Positions 33,804 to 44,519 of a stretch of 64,000 bases of DNA are shown piece after piece (position 1 is the first letter of the stretch; every line of letters starts with the position of its first letter). The notes under the pieces were generated by a model, which did no database searches, was not told where the DNA came from, and saw only the letters and a program-made list of their open reading frames with translations. Source of the DNA: Endomychus coccineus. Lineage: Eukaryota; Arthropoda; Insecta; Coleoptera; Endomychidae. Both the position numbers and the translations under genes were made by a program. The DNA is taken from the NCBI GenBank assembly GCA_958510875.1, contig OY294069.1:180899112-180963111 (forward strand). The letters run 5' to 3'.

Positions 33804-34928
33804 TTGTTTGTGCTGGTGTAACGACAACCGTGCTACAAGATGAACTGCATTGTGAACCAGCACATTTTCCGCTGTTCGTTTTACCAGAACTCTCGCTGCA
33901 AGATGGTTTCAAGACGTCTTCTTCTTCCTCTTTCAGAACAAGAGACGCCAAGGCAGCAGTTGCAGACGCTGCGGAAGTACGGCTGCTAGCAGGCGCACTG
34001 TCCAGCAGATGGGCTAGAGCCAAACTTTCCGTAGAAGGTGCCGGTGGACTCGTTATCATAATCTCCAATTCATCCTCGGAATGCACCCTGTCGCTAACTA
34101 TACCAGACGTAGTGTTAGAAGAGGTGCTAGATATGACTGACACCCTTTGGTCGCAATCCCATCGTTGCCTTTCCTCTTCTTCTTTCTTCGCTTCGTTCAG
34201 TCTTGGCGCCACTGCCATGCTAAACTGATGTGTGGCTTTGCACAGAGCAAGAAGTAACCTGCTCTTTTCATCGCTGCTAGTATACAGGGTGAGTTTTTCG
34301 TGTCCGGTTCGTATTTCGAATTTCTTCCGTTCGAAACTCAGTTTACCGATAGAACTCCATAGGAATATCGACGGTGGGTTGTTGTCAGGGCAAACGCGCA
34401 AGCCTTTGGCACATACGGCCAATAAGATGGATCCCGGTGATCCCTCCACCTTGGAAGCCCGGAGCCTGAATACGTGGGCGTTGACAGGTTCTTGTATTTG
34501 ACATGCATCTGCTATAACGCGAGCCCTAGCCTCTGTTTTCGACAGGCCCATATGTGATCGATGCGTTGCTTCGATCGTACGCAACGCCGCTGGGCCCCGT
34601 ATATTTGGAGGCACGTAATCTTCCGGTCTGAATGTCGTTGTCTCGGTGGAATCCCCGAGATCCGCTTGCAGCGCCAATCCGGCCAAGTGAGGAGCTCGAT
34701 CGCCCGCGCCGCCCGACGCAGCGTTGAGACGGAGTTGCAGGTAGTAATGGTGCCGCGTGATGTCATCTCGAAGGAGTAGAGGGCTGTCGACGTAGAATTG
34801 GACGCGGAAATAAAATGCCAAGGCTGGCCGACCGTTAGCGTCGAGTCCATGACTGTGGGAGGAACGCCAGCTCTTCGGAGCGTACTTGGAAAGTTTACTG
34901 TCTGGCTCGGCAAATAAATATTCTCCAT
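33804..34928 (-). CDS. ex: Expanded (Hippo-pathway FERM protein), coding exon 2
   Basis: Encodes residues 77-451: the rest of the FERM domain and the following linker. After acceptor CTGTTTCAG it reads DGEYLFAEPDSKLSKYAPKS, then SHGLDANGRP and FYFRVQFYVDSPLLLRDD (F1/F2 lobes). The PTB-like F3 lobe follows at about 240-320 (GSILLAVCAKGLRVCPDNNP to LLALCKATHQFSMAVAPRLN). TSGIVS at about 350-355 matches the Slimb/beta-TrCP degron that lets Crumbs and CK1 trigger Expanded turnover in flies. Exon 1 ends in phase 1 with G, giving ICDGEYLF across the junction; the 3' donor at 33798-33803 joins exon 3 through a Lys codon. Alanine-, serine- and glutamate-rich linker to the end. Confidence 0.95.
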
Positions 34929-35254
34929 CTGAAACAGAATGCAAACTGTTATTTTGGTTGTAATCTATATATTAATGGGGAAATGGTAAATTATGGTTGC
35001 TGTTGACGGACTGTGATATATACAGAATACCCGTAAATTCATATGCCAAACTTAAGGCGTACACGAAAAAATAAGACAAAAATTTCAATCAACATATGTC
35101 CGGAAATGCTAAAGATATCATTTAATTGGGCCTTTTATAATGCCTCCTCGCTTAAATGGTGAAATTTTAATTTCCTGGAAAACGTCCTTACAGATCTCCT
35201 AAATAATGTGTCATACGAAATTTGATTATCATTTTAGTTTTCGAGTTCTAAATC

Positions 35255-35500
35255 AATTAGATTTAGTTTACCCACAGAAGTAGGCCGTAACGGTCCAATT
35301 GCCTGGCCTCCTCGTTCACCCGACTTAAACCCCTTAGGTTGTTTGAAATCAATGGTCTAGTCGGTTCGAATTGAAAATGAGAGTCATCTTGAACCAAGGG
35401 CTATAGAGCAATGCGAGATAATTCCTTATAAGGAGGGCTTATTTGAACGGCTAGCAAGTTGCATTGACATAAATGTCGGACATTTGCAGTACATGTAATA
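35255..35500 (+). mobile_element. Mariner-type transposase C-terminal relic
   Basis: Plus-strand RNGPIAWPPRSPDLNPLGC (normally the third catalytic Asp follows in LNPLDF; here Gly) and LKSMV, then a tail ending NVGHLQYM. It is the end of a transposase of the same broad group as the 17.5-kb element. One in-frame stop. Confidence 0.72.
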
Positions 35501-36364
35501 ATGATTTGTTAATGTTGTTTTGTTGATATGGATTTTTTTTTTCTTCCTGCATAATCACATCCTGAATTTTACAATTTTGTTTAACTTATTAATATATTCT
35601 ACACAATTTTCTGCCATCCAGTTTGCTAGTACCCTTTTTTTCACAATTTCGCCAGGAATTTTATAAATTTCCTGCATTTTGAGTTTTTAAGTTACACAGC
35701 AGCAAAATTTGTTTACACCACAAAGATACAATATTTCCCCAGCAACGATAGCTCCTGTTTTTTTTTATAACATACTGACTTTTGGAGTATAATTTCCCAA
35801 TCTTGTGTTTACTCATGACCAACAGTATATTGCCTTATTCAGCAAGTGTTTGAAAGAAATAATTCTAAATTTTCATACAACTGTGTTTATTGGGAAATAT
35901 TAAAATAGTTTTGGGAATGATCTATCAAGTATTGGGTGATTCTGAACTATATAATGCTAGATAAATGTGGTAACTTGTAATCAAGAGGTGCAATAATACG
36001 AAAATCTTCCACATGAGGACCATGCTGCGTTAGCATAATATAGAGTTACAGTTAATTCCTATACTTCGAGAACATTTAATAATTCTATAGTTTCAGCTTT
36101 CGCCAAAATGCAAATTCATCCTGTACAAATTTGGAATAATCAGAATAAATTATAAAATATATGCTATAATGTATCTGTTCATAAAAGTTAATTCAACATT
36201 GGATTAAACTTTTAATCGTCCACTAAATTAAATCTTACACGTTAAGCATTAATCAACCTATCCGCAATAACCATTATTTCTTATGTCTTTGAAAACAACT
36301 TAATTCGACAAAATATCTTCGGAGAAAATTTGCATATCGAGAATATGGGTATCTATCGAAAGGT

Positions 36365-36547
36365 CTATATTTCACTAGTAGATATTTTATAATGTTTCTG
36401 ATGTATTATTACTGGTTCAAAAGCGTCCCTAAATGGACAAATGGCTAACCAGTAGAACCCACACACCTGTAGGAATGTCATGACCGCCTTCGTGTTTTTG
36501 CTTGCACCGTCCTGTGTTCTATTTAACCTCGCGGATCGCTTTAGCAT
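36365..36547 (-). mobile_element. Possible LTR (gypsy-like) polymerase fragment
   Basis: TKAVMTFLQVCGFYWLAICP resembles the FLGLxxYYRRFI segment of gypsy-type RT connection regions. Short, no LTRs seen; weak assignment. Confidence 0.4.
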
Positions 36548-36857
36548 TCCTGGAATTGCTCGAATTTAGACAATGTTGAACGACTAAAGAAATAAAGAAT
36601 ATACAAATGGCCTATGGCAGATTGTGCAGCGCAATGGATACTATAACTTGTTACATTTAACATTACAATTTGAACAACATTAGTAAGATAAGGGAAAAGA
36701 ATAGATATCCGGGTGGTATGAATGAGAAATCAAGTTTGTTTTCCAAGAAATTGCACCTCTAGACATAAGTATAAAGCACATATGTTGTTGCACAGGTATG
36801 AATTATATATAAACTCTTGGGAAAATAGGTCACACTAGCACATACGCTTATTATTTT

Positions 36858-36901
36858 CGTGTTTACGTACGTTTCGGTCTCACGACCATCATCAGAAGAC
36901 G
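36858..36901 (-). ncRNA. Hammerhead ribozyme, family B (orphan)
   Basis: Minus strand: CGUCUU (stem I), CUGAUGA, U, GGUC-GUGA-GACC (stem II with a GUGA tetraloop), GAAA, CGUACGUA (cleavage triplet GUA), AACACG (stem I; five of six pairs). ACGUACGU is a perfect palindrome, suited to stem III in a dimer. No PLE coding sequence was recognised close by. Confidence 0.75.
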
Positions 36902-37199
36902 TATTATGTCTGAAACGGGGTTTCTTAAAACTAATTGTATCAGTACAAAGCGTCATTATCGCACCAATTTCAATTAAAAATACCCACGCCGCCGAAACGA
37001 ACAGAAACACGAATAATCAAAACTGTAACACATTAATGTTTCAAGTATATGTATATGTATCAAGAATCCACTGCTTAGCAATTTTCTAATAATATACGAA
37101 CTCATGCCAACAAAGTCTGTATATGACTGAAACCAGAAAATATAACGCTCAAGTATCTACTTTCGAACCAAATGTTAAAGATTTATGAGGTAATAGAAA

Positions 37200-37400
37200 T
37201 AGGTTGTCAGACCTTTTTAGAAATATTGCTATTTTGAAGATTCTACCTAAAACATAATTTTAACATTACAAAGACGCACGTAGGAATTTGCAAGGGTTAT
37301 AATTAATTAAATTGGTATTAATCTGACTTAATGGCTGAATATCTGTTCTATGATTTACAGATCTTTTATAATTATAAATATTAACATTTTTATAATATAA
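37200..37400 (-). repeat. 3' part of a PLE (family of the 41-kb outer element)
   Basis: Closely parallels 41034-41245: GATTCTACCTAAAA, TAGGAATTTGCA, TTAATTAATTAAATT, AATCTGACTTAATG, CTATGATTTACAGA, TAAATATTAACATTT in the same order. In the 41-kb copy this is the C-terminal coding and 3' end of a minus-strand PLE. Confidence 0.75.
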
Positions 37401-38117
37401 TAATAATAATCGAATAACAGTATACTCTAACATCTTTCTACCTTTTTAGCTGTCCGCTTATAACTGCTAGTCAGAATAGGGGGGAGAGTGAAAAAACCCC
37501 CATCCCGAAATTTTTTAATCTGCGTAATGTTTGAAATATTTTCATACTTTAAAATTCAACTATAATGTATTAATTCTTATTTAAAGACTCAAGTAAAAAG
37601 ATGCAGCCTATTTTCTATGTTCACTCTGTGGTGTAATTGTTCAAATAAATGCAGGTTAAAATAGTTCCGATACAATAACACTATTGATTTTTAGGGTTGC
37701 TTTAAGAAATATTGCATCAACGAAAAAACAGGTGGGAATTGTTTGACCTTAAAACTTTATTCCCACTACTGCTGACCGTTTTTGCAGTTAACTTTAGAAA
37801 TAATGATTATGTATGTCACGGTGTGGAAACATACCGCAAATAGCTAAAACCTAATTATGTGCTTAGGTGTTCATCAAAAGCACAATTCTGCAAAGCAAGT
37901 TGTTGTATCATGTACTTCACATTTTATATGTCGGCATTGTATCATTTGTATCCTTCAAATGATATGTAAGAAACCACATCCTAGAATCATACATTCGACC
38001 TGTAGAAGAGTCCGAAACCTATTTTGCTTACAAAAGTAAGGGTCACTTGATCAATTGATCTCATATTTTTCATAATATTTCAAACTCAGATTGTTCGCAC
38101 TATTGATAAGCACTGGC

Positions 38118-38240
38118 AATATTCTGAGTTTGTGGCGGCTACAAACCTGCTAGAATAGAATAGGCTTCTGATCAAGGGGCGCACAATGTGCCCAGCTAAG
38201 TGGCATAAGTGCCTAAGCCCCCTCCCCTCAAACGATGACG
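38118..38240 (+). mobile_element. Non-LTR 3' end (same family as 6589-6860)
   Basis: CCTGCTAGAATAGAATAGGC, GGGGCGCACAATGTGCCCA and CCTCCCCTCAAACGATGA match, on the opposite strand, the 3' UTR at 6.6-6.7 kb. 5' truncated, directly next to a PLE terminus. Confidence 0.75.
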
Positions 38241-38289
38241 ATGACTATGATGAGAAATAATCACCCTTATCCATTAAGAAAATAATAAA

Positions 38290-38336
38290 AGTTCTGAGGA
38301 CCTTTCGGCTACCAAGTACCCATCATCAGAGTAAAC
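38290..38336 (-). ncRNA. Hammerhead ribozyme, PLE family A
   Basis: Minus strand: UUUACU, CUGAUGA, U, GGGUAC-UUG-GUAGCC (one G.G mismatch in stem II), GAAA, GGUCCUC, AGAA. The core is intact but stem I pairs poorly after the cleavage site. Confidence 0.65.
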
Positions 38337-38718
38337 TAAATTATAAATCAAAATGTGTCTGTTTAGATACTATTTGGGGAATAATGTAAACAATGGCTTA
38401 CCCTTAGCAGGAAATAAATCGGAATTTAATAAATTGCTCTTTTGTTTATACATTTCCATCCCTTCTAAATTACTTAGATATTTGTCTGTACTGTGTTTTT
38501 AAAGTGACAAACTTTCTTGAGAAATGGTGTGACCTGTATTCAAAATATGTTTGGCTACCGCTGATTTTTCACCATTATTTTTCTTTATATGTGTAAAATG
38601 TTCCTTCTAACAATGTAAACACGATTCTGAATTGATTTTGTAAATCCCGGATTTGTCGAAATCGGAAACTTTATCAAAGGTGTTGCCTAAACGCTGTTTT
38701 AGCTTGTTCTTACATCTA

Positions 38719-40005
38719 AGAAAGAAAGAAAGTTTATTGACCACATTGCTGCATTCACATTTGGCATAATAGTCAGTCAATACAATGTAAATATAAGGTA
38801 AATATAAATAAAACAATTAATTAAAAAATTACGTTACATAAATAAAACATAAAAGATTAAATAAACAAGATATATACTAGACTAGCAAATCACTCCACTC
38901 CTCAAAATTCAAAAATTCATTGATAGAGTAAAAACAATGAGCTGTGAGAAACATTTTAAGTTTGCTCTTGTATTTTCTGTGCTGCAGGTTTCTGAGAATG
39001 AGCGGGATTTTATTAAAGAGTTGGACCTGCCAGGAATTTTTCCGAGCGACCGTCAGGTTAAGTTCAAGGGGTCGCAGATTTTGTCCCAAACGAGTGGGAT
39101 AATGATGTACGTTATCATTTGAAACGAATAAGTTGATATTTTTATGAATGTACAGAACATGATGTAAAATAAACAGGTTAACAAGTGTCAGTATTTTAAA
39201 TTTGACAAAAAAAGGTCTACATGAATCCTTACTATTAATGCTAGCTATTATCCTAATTGCTTTTTTTTGAAGAATTAGAATTTTGTTTGCATATACAGAT
39301 ATTCCCCATAGATCCACCCCATAAGTAATATAGGACTGGAATAACGCGTGATATGCATTTAAAAGGCAGTCATGTGAAAGAATTGTTTTAAGTCGTCGAA
39401 GAAGGAATAATTGCGCAGAGAGTTTTTTTGATAAGGTGCTAATGTGGAACTTCCAATTTAACCCAGGATCGAGATGGAATCCTAAAAGTCGTACAGGCTC
39501 GTCAGGCTGGTCAGTATTGGATTTGCCGAAAAAATAATATTTTGTGTCTTAGCCAGATTTAATTTTAGTTTATTTCTGGTGAACCAATTTTGTGCCGTAT
39601 CTTCAATTTCCATCTTACATTCACTTAAGGTCTCCTGATTTGAGTGATATGTAACGGAGCTATCATCTGTAAATAAAGCCGATTTATGAGGGAGATCGTT
39701 TATGTAAACTATGAAGAGAAGGAGACCAAGGACGGAGCCCTGCGGCACGCCCCACTCTAAAGTTGCAGGCTCAGAGAAATTTCCGCTGACATCTACAACC
39801 TGACAACGATTTTGTAGGTATGACCGAATGAGATCCAGACTGATGCCCCTTACCCCATACGTTTCAAGCTTGCATAGTAGAGTGCTGTGACAGACACAGT
39901 CAAAAGCCTTCGATAGGTCACAAAGGTAAGTACTGGCACATTTTCCGGCCTCGAGACCTCGGACTACCTAAAACTAAACCTAAACTGGTTGTATTGAAAA
40001 TTTAG
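38719..40005 (-). mobile_element. 5'-truncated non-LTR retrotransposon (jockey/CR1-like RT)
   Basis: Minus-strand frame from about 39955: YLCDLSKAFDCVCHSTLL, VRGISLDLIRSYLQNRCQVV, EWGVPQGSVLGLLLFIVYIN, then LFTDDSS where FADDT/S is expected. Further on come the thumb and C-terminal parts (NKILILQKKAIRIIASINSK, HHYPTRLGQNLR, LFNKIPLILRNL) ending near 38877. A 3' UTR and a (CTTT)n tail end at 38719. Inserted in PLE family A. Little damage, so relatively young, but the YADD Ala is Thr and the 5' half is missing. Confidence 0.88.
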
Positions 40006-40159
40006 ATAACACACTATGGTATTTATTAATTACTGAAGAATGATAAGTGAAACTTTTAAATTTTATTGAAGTATTCGAACGTAGTGGCTCTAATTTGGTT
40101 AGTTGAGCTGAGGGTAATCCAAATAATATTTAAACAGGCACATTTTGATTTATAATTTA

Positions 40160-40207
40160 GCTTACTCTGATGATGGCTACTTGATAGCCGAAAGGTCCTC
40201 ACTACTT
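40160..40207 (+). ncRNA. Hammerhead ribozyme, PLE family A
   Basis: Plus strand: CUUACU, CUGAUGA, U, GGCUA-CUUGA-UAGCC, GAAA, GGUCCUC, ACUA. Core intact; stem I is disturbed by a G-to-C change right after the cleavage site. Confidence 0.65.
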
Positions 40208-40499
40208 TTATAGTATGGTTATAGTTTATCAGATTGTTATATGAATTGATACCATTTTGAAACAATGTGAAAATATACAAGTTATTCCAGAAAATCTCCA
40301 ATATAACAAAAAATGTAACAATATGCAAAATCATCAAGCGTCTCTAACGTATAGACGCGATTTTCGAAATGCAAGTCAGATGAATGTACCTTGGTATTTT
40401 TGTTTCAACGAAACAGGTCAAATAAAGAAGATCGAGTTCTGTTCAAGATATTTCCAACCCCCTAAGTATTCGCGTACCGATATTAAAGTTTGTGCAAAT

Positions 40500-40885
40500 G
40501 TGTGAACAAGCGTGCCCCGCCAACTCGAAATGACATTGGCATTCGATGGAACGTACGACGGTCGTAGCCGAGACGTCAGGTGAGGCTAACGGATGGGCGA
40601 CTTAGACCATCTATCTCAAGTGTCCAGGTAACTGCGATTATTTGGCGGATTTATATTAATTTGTCCGTCCGTAATCGGGAGTGATTGGTGTGGTAGATAT
40701 TATCACAGAACGAAGAGAGAAGAGTAGGGGGTATAGGCCGGTGACGTGACGGAGAGAGGAATGCGGTCTGGCGCTGCCACATTCCATCCTACCGGCCTCA
40801 GCCTCTGACAGTACACTCCGCGAGACAAACGGCTTCTTCGAGTCTTCGGCCAGCGTTGCCTGGTCTACGCAAAACTCCCTTCAGT
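40500..40885. other. GC-rich, CpG-rich island inside intron 1
   Basis: Clearly richer in G+C and CG dinucleotides than the surrounding AT-rich intron, with no convincing long reading frame or element similarity. Possible regulatory element, internal promoter or fragment of an unknown repeat. Confidence 0.4.
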
Positions 40886-41627
40886 TGGGTATATCGAGGG
40901 AACGGTCTCGAAAACTGTATTATAATCAACAAGATCGCATGAGCGATGGTTTTATACAATCTGGGATATTCTCAAGAACGCGATCTGTACAAATATCGGA
41001 AAAGCTTGGCTATGGAATAAGAACTATTGCTTCTGAGCATTCTACCTAAAATATACTTTTAACATTATAGAGACCCATGTAGGAATTTGCATTGGTTTTA
41101 ATTAATTAAATTATAATAAATCTGACTTAATGATTGAATATGTATTCTATGATTTACAGACCTGGAGTCACGTTTCATGTGAATCATCTCGAGAATAGAT
41201 CTTTTATAATAATTGGTTTCCTTAGTTAAAATATTAACATTTCTGTAATCAAATTGATGGTTATAATCAGAGCAGTGTTTAGCAAAGGTGGTGATATTTT
41301 AATTTGTATAGTGTCTGGGTTTGTTTATCTTTAGGTATTAAAGGTTTTAGATTTAAAAAATATTTCCCAACACAGTTAGTAAACATTTCTTAATTTTCTC
41401 TGAGGTCTCCGGAATGTATGGTAATGTTATAAAATTATCTGTATTATCGTTTATGTTATTTAAATATGACGTGTCATTATAGATTTTGTTTACTCTTTCT
41501 TTAATGATGGGATTGAAAAATGTTTTTGGGTAACCATTCATTTCTTGGATAGTAGACTTCCGCGGACAGCTAATCTTGAAAAATCTTGTCTTCCGGATGG
41601 ATTCCGCGTCACAATAGCTCGACTTGA

Positions 41628-41670
41628 TGCCGACGTTTCGCCAATCATTACAGGTGGCATCTTCAGGGCA
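41628..41670 (-). ncRNA. Hammerhead ribozyme, PLE family C left repeat
   Basis: Minus strand: UGCC (stem I), CUGAAGA, U, GCCA...UGGC stem II, GAAA, CGUC (cleavage triplet GUC), GGCA (stem I, four perfect pairs). There is no stem III loop: ACGU is a four-base palindrome that could pair only between two molecules. Confidence 0.7.
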
Positions 41671-41761
41671 GGCTTGATGCTTGAACTGAAACTGGTTCTA
41701 CTGGTTTCTGTAGCCGTATTTATTGTAGGAAAAATCCTTCACGCTACATAGTTCACTGCCT

Positions 41762-43642
41762 TTGTTCCGATGGTTAACTTCCCCCAAAAATATCCCTACG
41801 ACATCCATTATTTCTGCTGTAGAAGCATCCCTACATAAAGTTCCCCATCTCGCAGCAGATGAAATTCGTTTCGAAACTGCTAAAATTCTTCGTCATTCCA
41901 AGATTCCTAAATCAAATTGCCCTAAACCTTTAATTCAAGCTCTCAATTCACTCAAATCAAATCCTGATTTGGCTATTTTGAGGGCTGATAAAGGAAACTC
42001 CACTGTTGTCATGAATCGTTCAGATTATGATAACAAAATCCTGCAACATCTGCAAACTAATTCCTATAAGCTTCTACCAAAAGATCCCACCTCCTCTATA
42101 GAACGTTCAATTTCACAAATTATTCGTCATTCTTCCCTTCCTGATTCAGATAAGAAATTTCTTATCCCCCATTGTTCAAAATGTCCCCGTTTATATGGTT
42201 TGCCTAAAATTCATAAGCCCTCAGTTCCCCTGAGACCAATTGTCAGCACTATCGGATCTCCTACTTATAAACTCTCTCGATACCTGTCATCGATTCTCAA
42301 ACCCCTTGTAGGTGATTCCAATAGTTTTATCCTGAATTCCTTTCATTTCGTTGAAAAACTTCAAACGTTGAAAGTTGACCCATGCGATTTGCTCGTCAGC
42401 TTCGACGTCGAATCACTGTTTACCAATGTTCCCATTCCAGACACCCTTTCCATAATTTCTCAATTGTTACCTGTCAAAAACATTTCAACGGACTTGCTAC
42501 CGTTAATTGATTTTTGTCTATCCTCCACATATTTTCTATACGATGGCAAGTTCTACGAGCAGTCCTCGGGAGCAGCCATGTTTTCCCCACTTCCCCCGAT
42601 CATAGCTAATATCTTCATAGGAGCTTTTGAACAAGATGCCATTGACTCATCTGTTCTCAAGCCGAAATGTTGGTTTAGATATGTCGACGATACTTTCGTT
42701 ATTTGGCAACATGGTCGCGAAAAGTTTGTTCCCTTCCTCAATCATTTAAATTCATTACATCCCAATATCCGTTTCACCATGGAAGTCGAATCGCAAGGTT
42801 CACTCCCGTTCCTGGATGTATTGGTTAGTCGACAGACTGACGGTACTTTAGGACATTCTGTGTATCGGAAACCCACCCATACCGATAGATACCTCAATGG
42901 TCTTTCCCACCACCACCCTGCCCAAAAGCAATATGTCATAAACTCCCTGGTCCACAGAGCTGTCAACCTATCTCAGCCTCAATCCTTAAAATCAGAATTA
43001 AAACATCTATCATCTGCCTTATTATCAAACAATTTCTCCCATCATAACATTCAAAAAGCCATAAAGAAATACACTTCAACTAAAATTCCAAATCGACCTG
43101 AGCCAGAAACCCTCCCACCTGCTTTATCCACGGCCTATCTTCCATATATTCAAAATATAACAGATCGAATTTCCAAAATCCTCAAAAAACATAATATTTC
43201 TACCCGTTTTTCCACACTTCCAAAATTATCTCAGTTTTACAAACCTATCAAAGATCCCCTTCCTCCTCTCCACTCAGAAGGTGTTTATAGTATTCCCTGT
43301 TCTTGCGGTAAAGTCTACATTGGTGAAACAGGTCGTACAGTAGCTACTCGTGTGAAAGAACATGAGCGCTGTACAAGACTTCGTGACACCAGTAGATCTG
43401 CACTTGCGGAACACAAGTTTAACACAAATTATCAAATCCTTTTTGTAGATACTAAAATCCTAGTCCGAGCCCCAAACTTCTATCAGCGAAAAATCCTTGA
43501 AGCTATAGAAATCCTAAAACATCCGAATAATCTGAACCGTGACTCAGGATATTACCTTCCCAACATTTGGAAACCCATCCTCGAAAATTCCACTTCGCAC
43601 ATGATCGCACAACGGCAGGGTCAGGTGCCGGAACGAAGTTAA
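41762..43642 (+). CDS. PLE reverse transcriptase-GIY-YIG endonuclease, 5'-truncated
   Basis: About 626 open codons with no stop; the frame is open back to 41729 but has no ATG at its start, and the first Met is at about residue 84, so the copy is 5'-truncated and probably not translated properly. Order: ILRADKGNSTVVMNRSDY (N-terminal PLE motif), RLYGLPKIHKPSVPLRPIVS, SFDVESLFTNVP (first catalytic Asp), SGAAMFSPLPPIIANIF (usually GxAMGSPLSP; Gly is Phe), KCWFRYVDDTFVIW (YVDD), PFLDVLVSR. The GIY-YIG endonuclease follows at about 515-610: GVYSIPCSCGKVYIGETGRT, RVKEHERC, then a Glu in FYQRKILEAIEIL. Typical PLE proteins are longer. PLEs are non-LTR-like retroelements that prime at nicked DNA. 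The G-to-F change near the active site argues against activity. Confidence 0.92.
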   Translation: MFRWLTSPKNIPTTSIISAVEASLHKVPHLAADEIRFETAKILRHSKIPKSNCPKPLIQALNSLKSNPDLAILRADKGNSTVVMNRSDYDNKILQHLQTNSYKLLPKDPTSSIERSISQIIRHSSLPDSDKKFLIPHCSKCPRLYGLPKIHKPSVPLRPIVSTIGSPTYKLSRYLSSILKPLVGDSNSFILNSFHFVEKLQTLKVDPCDLLVSFDVESLFTNVPIPDTLSIISQLLPVKNISTDLLPLIDFCLSSTYFLYDGKFYEQSSGAAMFSPLPPIIANIFIGAFEQDAIDSSVLKPKCWFRYVDDTFVIWQHGREKFVPFLNHLNSLHPNIRFTMEVESQGSLPFLDVLVSRQTDGTLGHSVYRKPTHTDRYLNGLSHHHPAQKQYVINSLVHRAVNLSQPQSLKSELKHLSSALLSNNFSHHNIQKAIKKYTSTKIPNRPEPETLPPALSTAYLPYIQNITDRISKILKKHNISTRFSTLPKLSQFYKPIKDPLPPLHSEGVYSIPCSCGKVYIGETGRTVATRVKEHERCTRLRDTSRSALAEHKFNTNYQILFVDTKILVRAPNFYQRKILEAIEILKHPNNLNRDSGYYLPNIWKPILENSTSHMIAQRQGQVPERS

Positions 43643-43745
43643 CCACCGGAACAAAGGCAGTGAACTATGTAGCGTGAAGAATTTTTCCTACAATAAATAG
43701 GGCTACAGAAACCAGTAGAACCAGTTTCAGTTCAAGCCTCAAGTC

Positions 43746-43787
43746 TGCCCTGAAGATGCCACCTGTAATGGTTGGCGAAACGTCGGC
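43746..43787 (+). ncRNA. Hammerhead ribozyme, PLE family C right repeat
   Basis: Plus strand: UGCC, CUGAAGA, U, GCCACC-UGUAAU-GGUUGGC (stem II with one bulge), GAAA, CGUC, GGCA. Same core as the left repeat with one difference in stem II. Stem III again is the bare palindrome ACGU. Confidence 0.72.
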
Positions 43788-44519
43788 ATCAAGTCGAGCC
43801 ATTCATTGCCAGTGTATTACGAACGATACTTTGATTTTTGGGACGATCCTCTGGGTGGGACAATTTAACCGCGCGATCTGTAAAGCTGTTTATAACATTT
43901 TTTTAATAACTTGTTGGTGCAACGGAATGGAAGTGAATATAACGTCGAGTAAATATTGTAATGAGTTAATTGTTGTTGTTTGAGCTTAATTAATTTTGTT
44001 ATTAGATTTAACGAAAACTCATTAATAATAGCTATTCGTTTTATTGTGTCCAATTTAATAGTGGGTTGTTTTTGACAATGGTATTGAAAACTCTTTATAA
44101 ATCATCAAACGATATGCTGCTAATTATGGCTACAAGGACTTAACGATGACTTAGGGATAGTGGTGTCTGCAAACAAATTCAATTTTTGGATGATGCTAGT
44201 TAATAAATTAAAAAATGGAATTTTAATTGTTTAGATGTGCCTTTGAAGACGACAAGTACATCATCTACGTATCTATACCAAAATTGAATGTGCGTTTTTG
44301 CTAATACTGTACAATAGCAAAAACGCATCATTTTGTCCTCTAGACTCAACTGGTTTTCCATAGCAAGACCTGTATTCTGTACATACAATTTATTTTTAAA
44401 CTGACAATAGTTTTGACTTAAGTGTAGGTCAAACGCAAGTTCCAATGCTCCAAGGCGTGTGATATACATTTATGACCAGAAGAACACTGTTATCATTATG
44501 GGCCAATAGAATACCATAA

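Larger units (their letters stand above)
38250..40232 (-). mobile_element. PLE family A copy split by a LINE insertion
   Basis: Left arm 38250-38718: terminal repeat, then minus-strand GIY-YIG debris (DKVSDFDKSGIYKI and the preceding KNKLKQRLGNTF linker). Right arm 40006-40232: the continuation of the linker (about 40015-40105) and an opposite-oriented terminal repeat. The coding part is continuous once the 38719-40005 LINE is ignored. Both termini keep full hammerhead cores. Confidence 0.85.
41543..43798 (+). mobile_element. Penelope-like element, family C, best-preserved copy
   Basis: Flanked by CCATTCATT on both sides (41534-41542 and 43799-43807), a 9-bp target duplication. Structure: 75-nt extension at the left only, then inverted terminal repeats of about 160 bp (41618-41778; 43640-43798) around one long frame. 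The repeats start CTCGACTTGATGCCGACGTT and each holds a hammerhead pointing outward. It has inserted into an older PLE inside intron 1 of expanded, antisense to the gene. Confidence 0.92.
41020..44480 (-). mobile_element. Older PLE, split by the younger PLE insertion
   Basis: Right part (43799-44480): RT with LELAFD-type motif, GLAM, then FWYRYVDDVLVVFKGTSKQL (YxDD box) in a minus-strand frame. Left part (41020-41542): NGYPKTFFNPIIKERVNKIY, LPYIPETSEKIKKCLL, then AKHCSDYNHQFDYRNVNILT and TNYYKRSILEM, the PLE linker and GIY-YIG C-terminus. The minus-strand frame reads across the insertion point (LAM|NGYPK...). Several stops; dead. Confidence 0.82.

Noticed and set aside
36365..36547. A complete LTR retrotransposon
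   Set aside because: Only a short RT-like stretch; no LTRs, primer site or integrase found around it, so kept only as a weak fragment.
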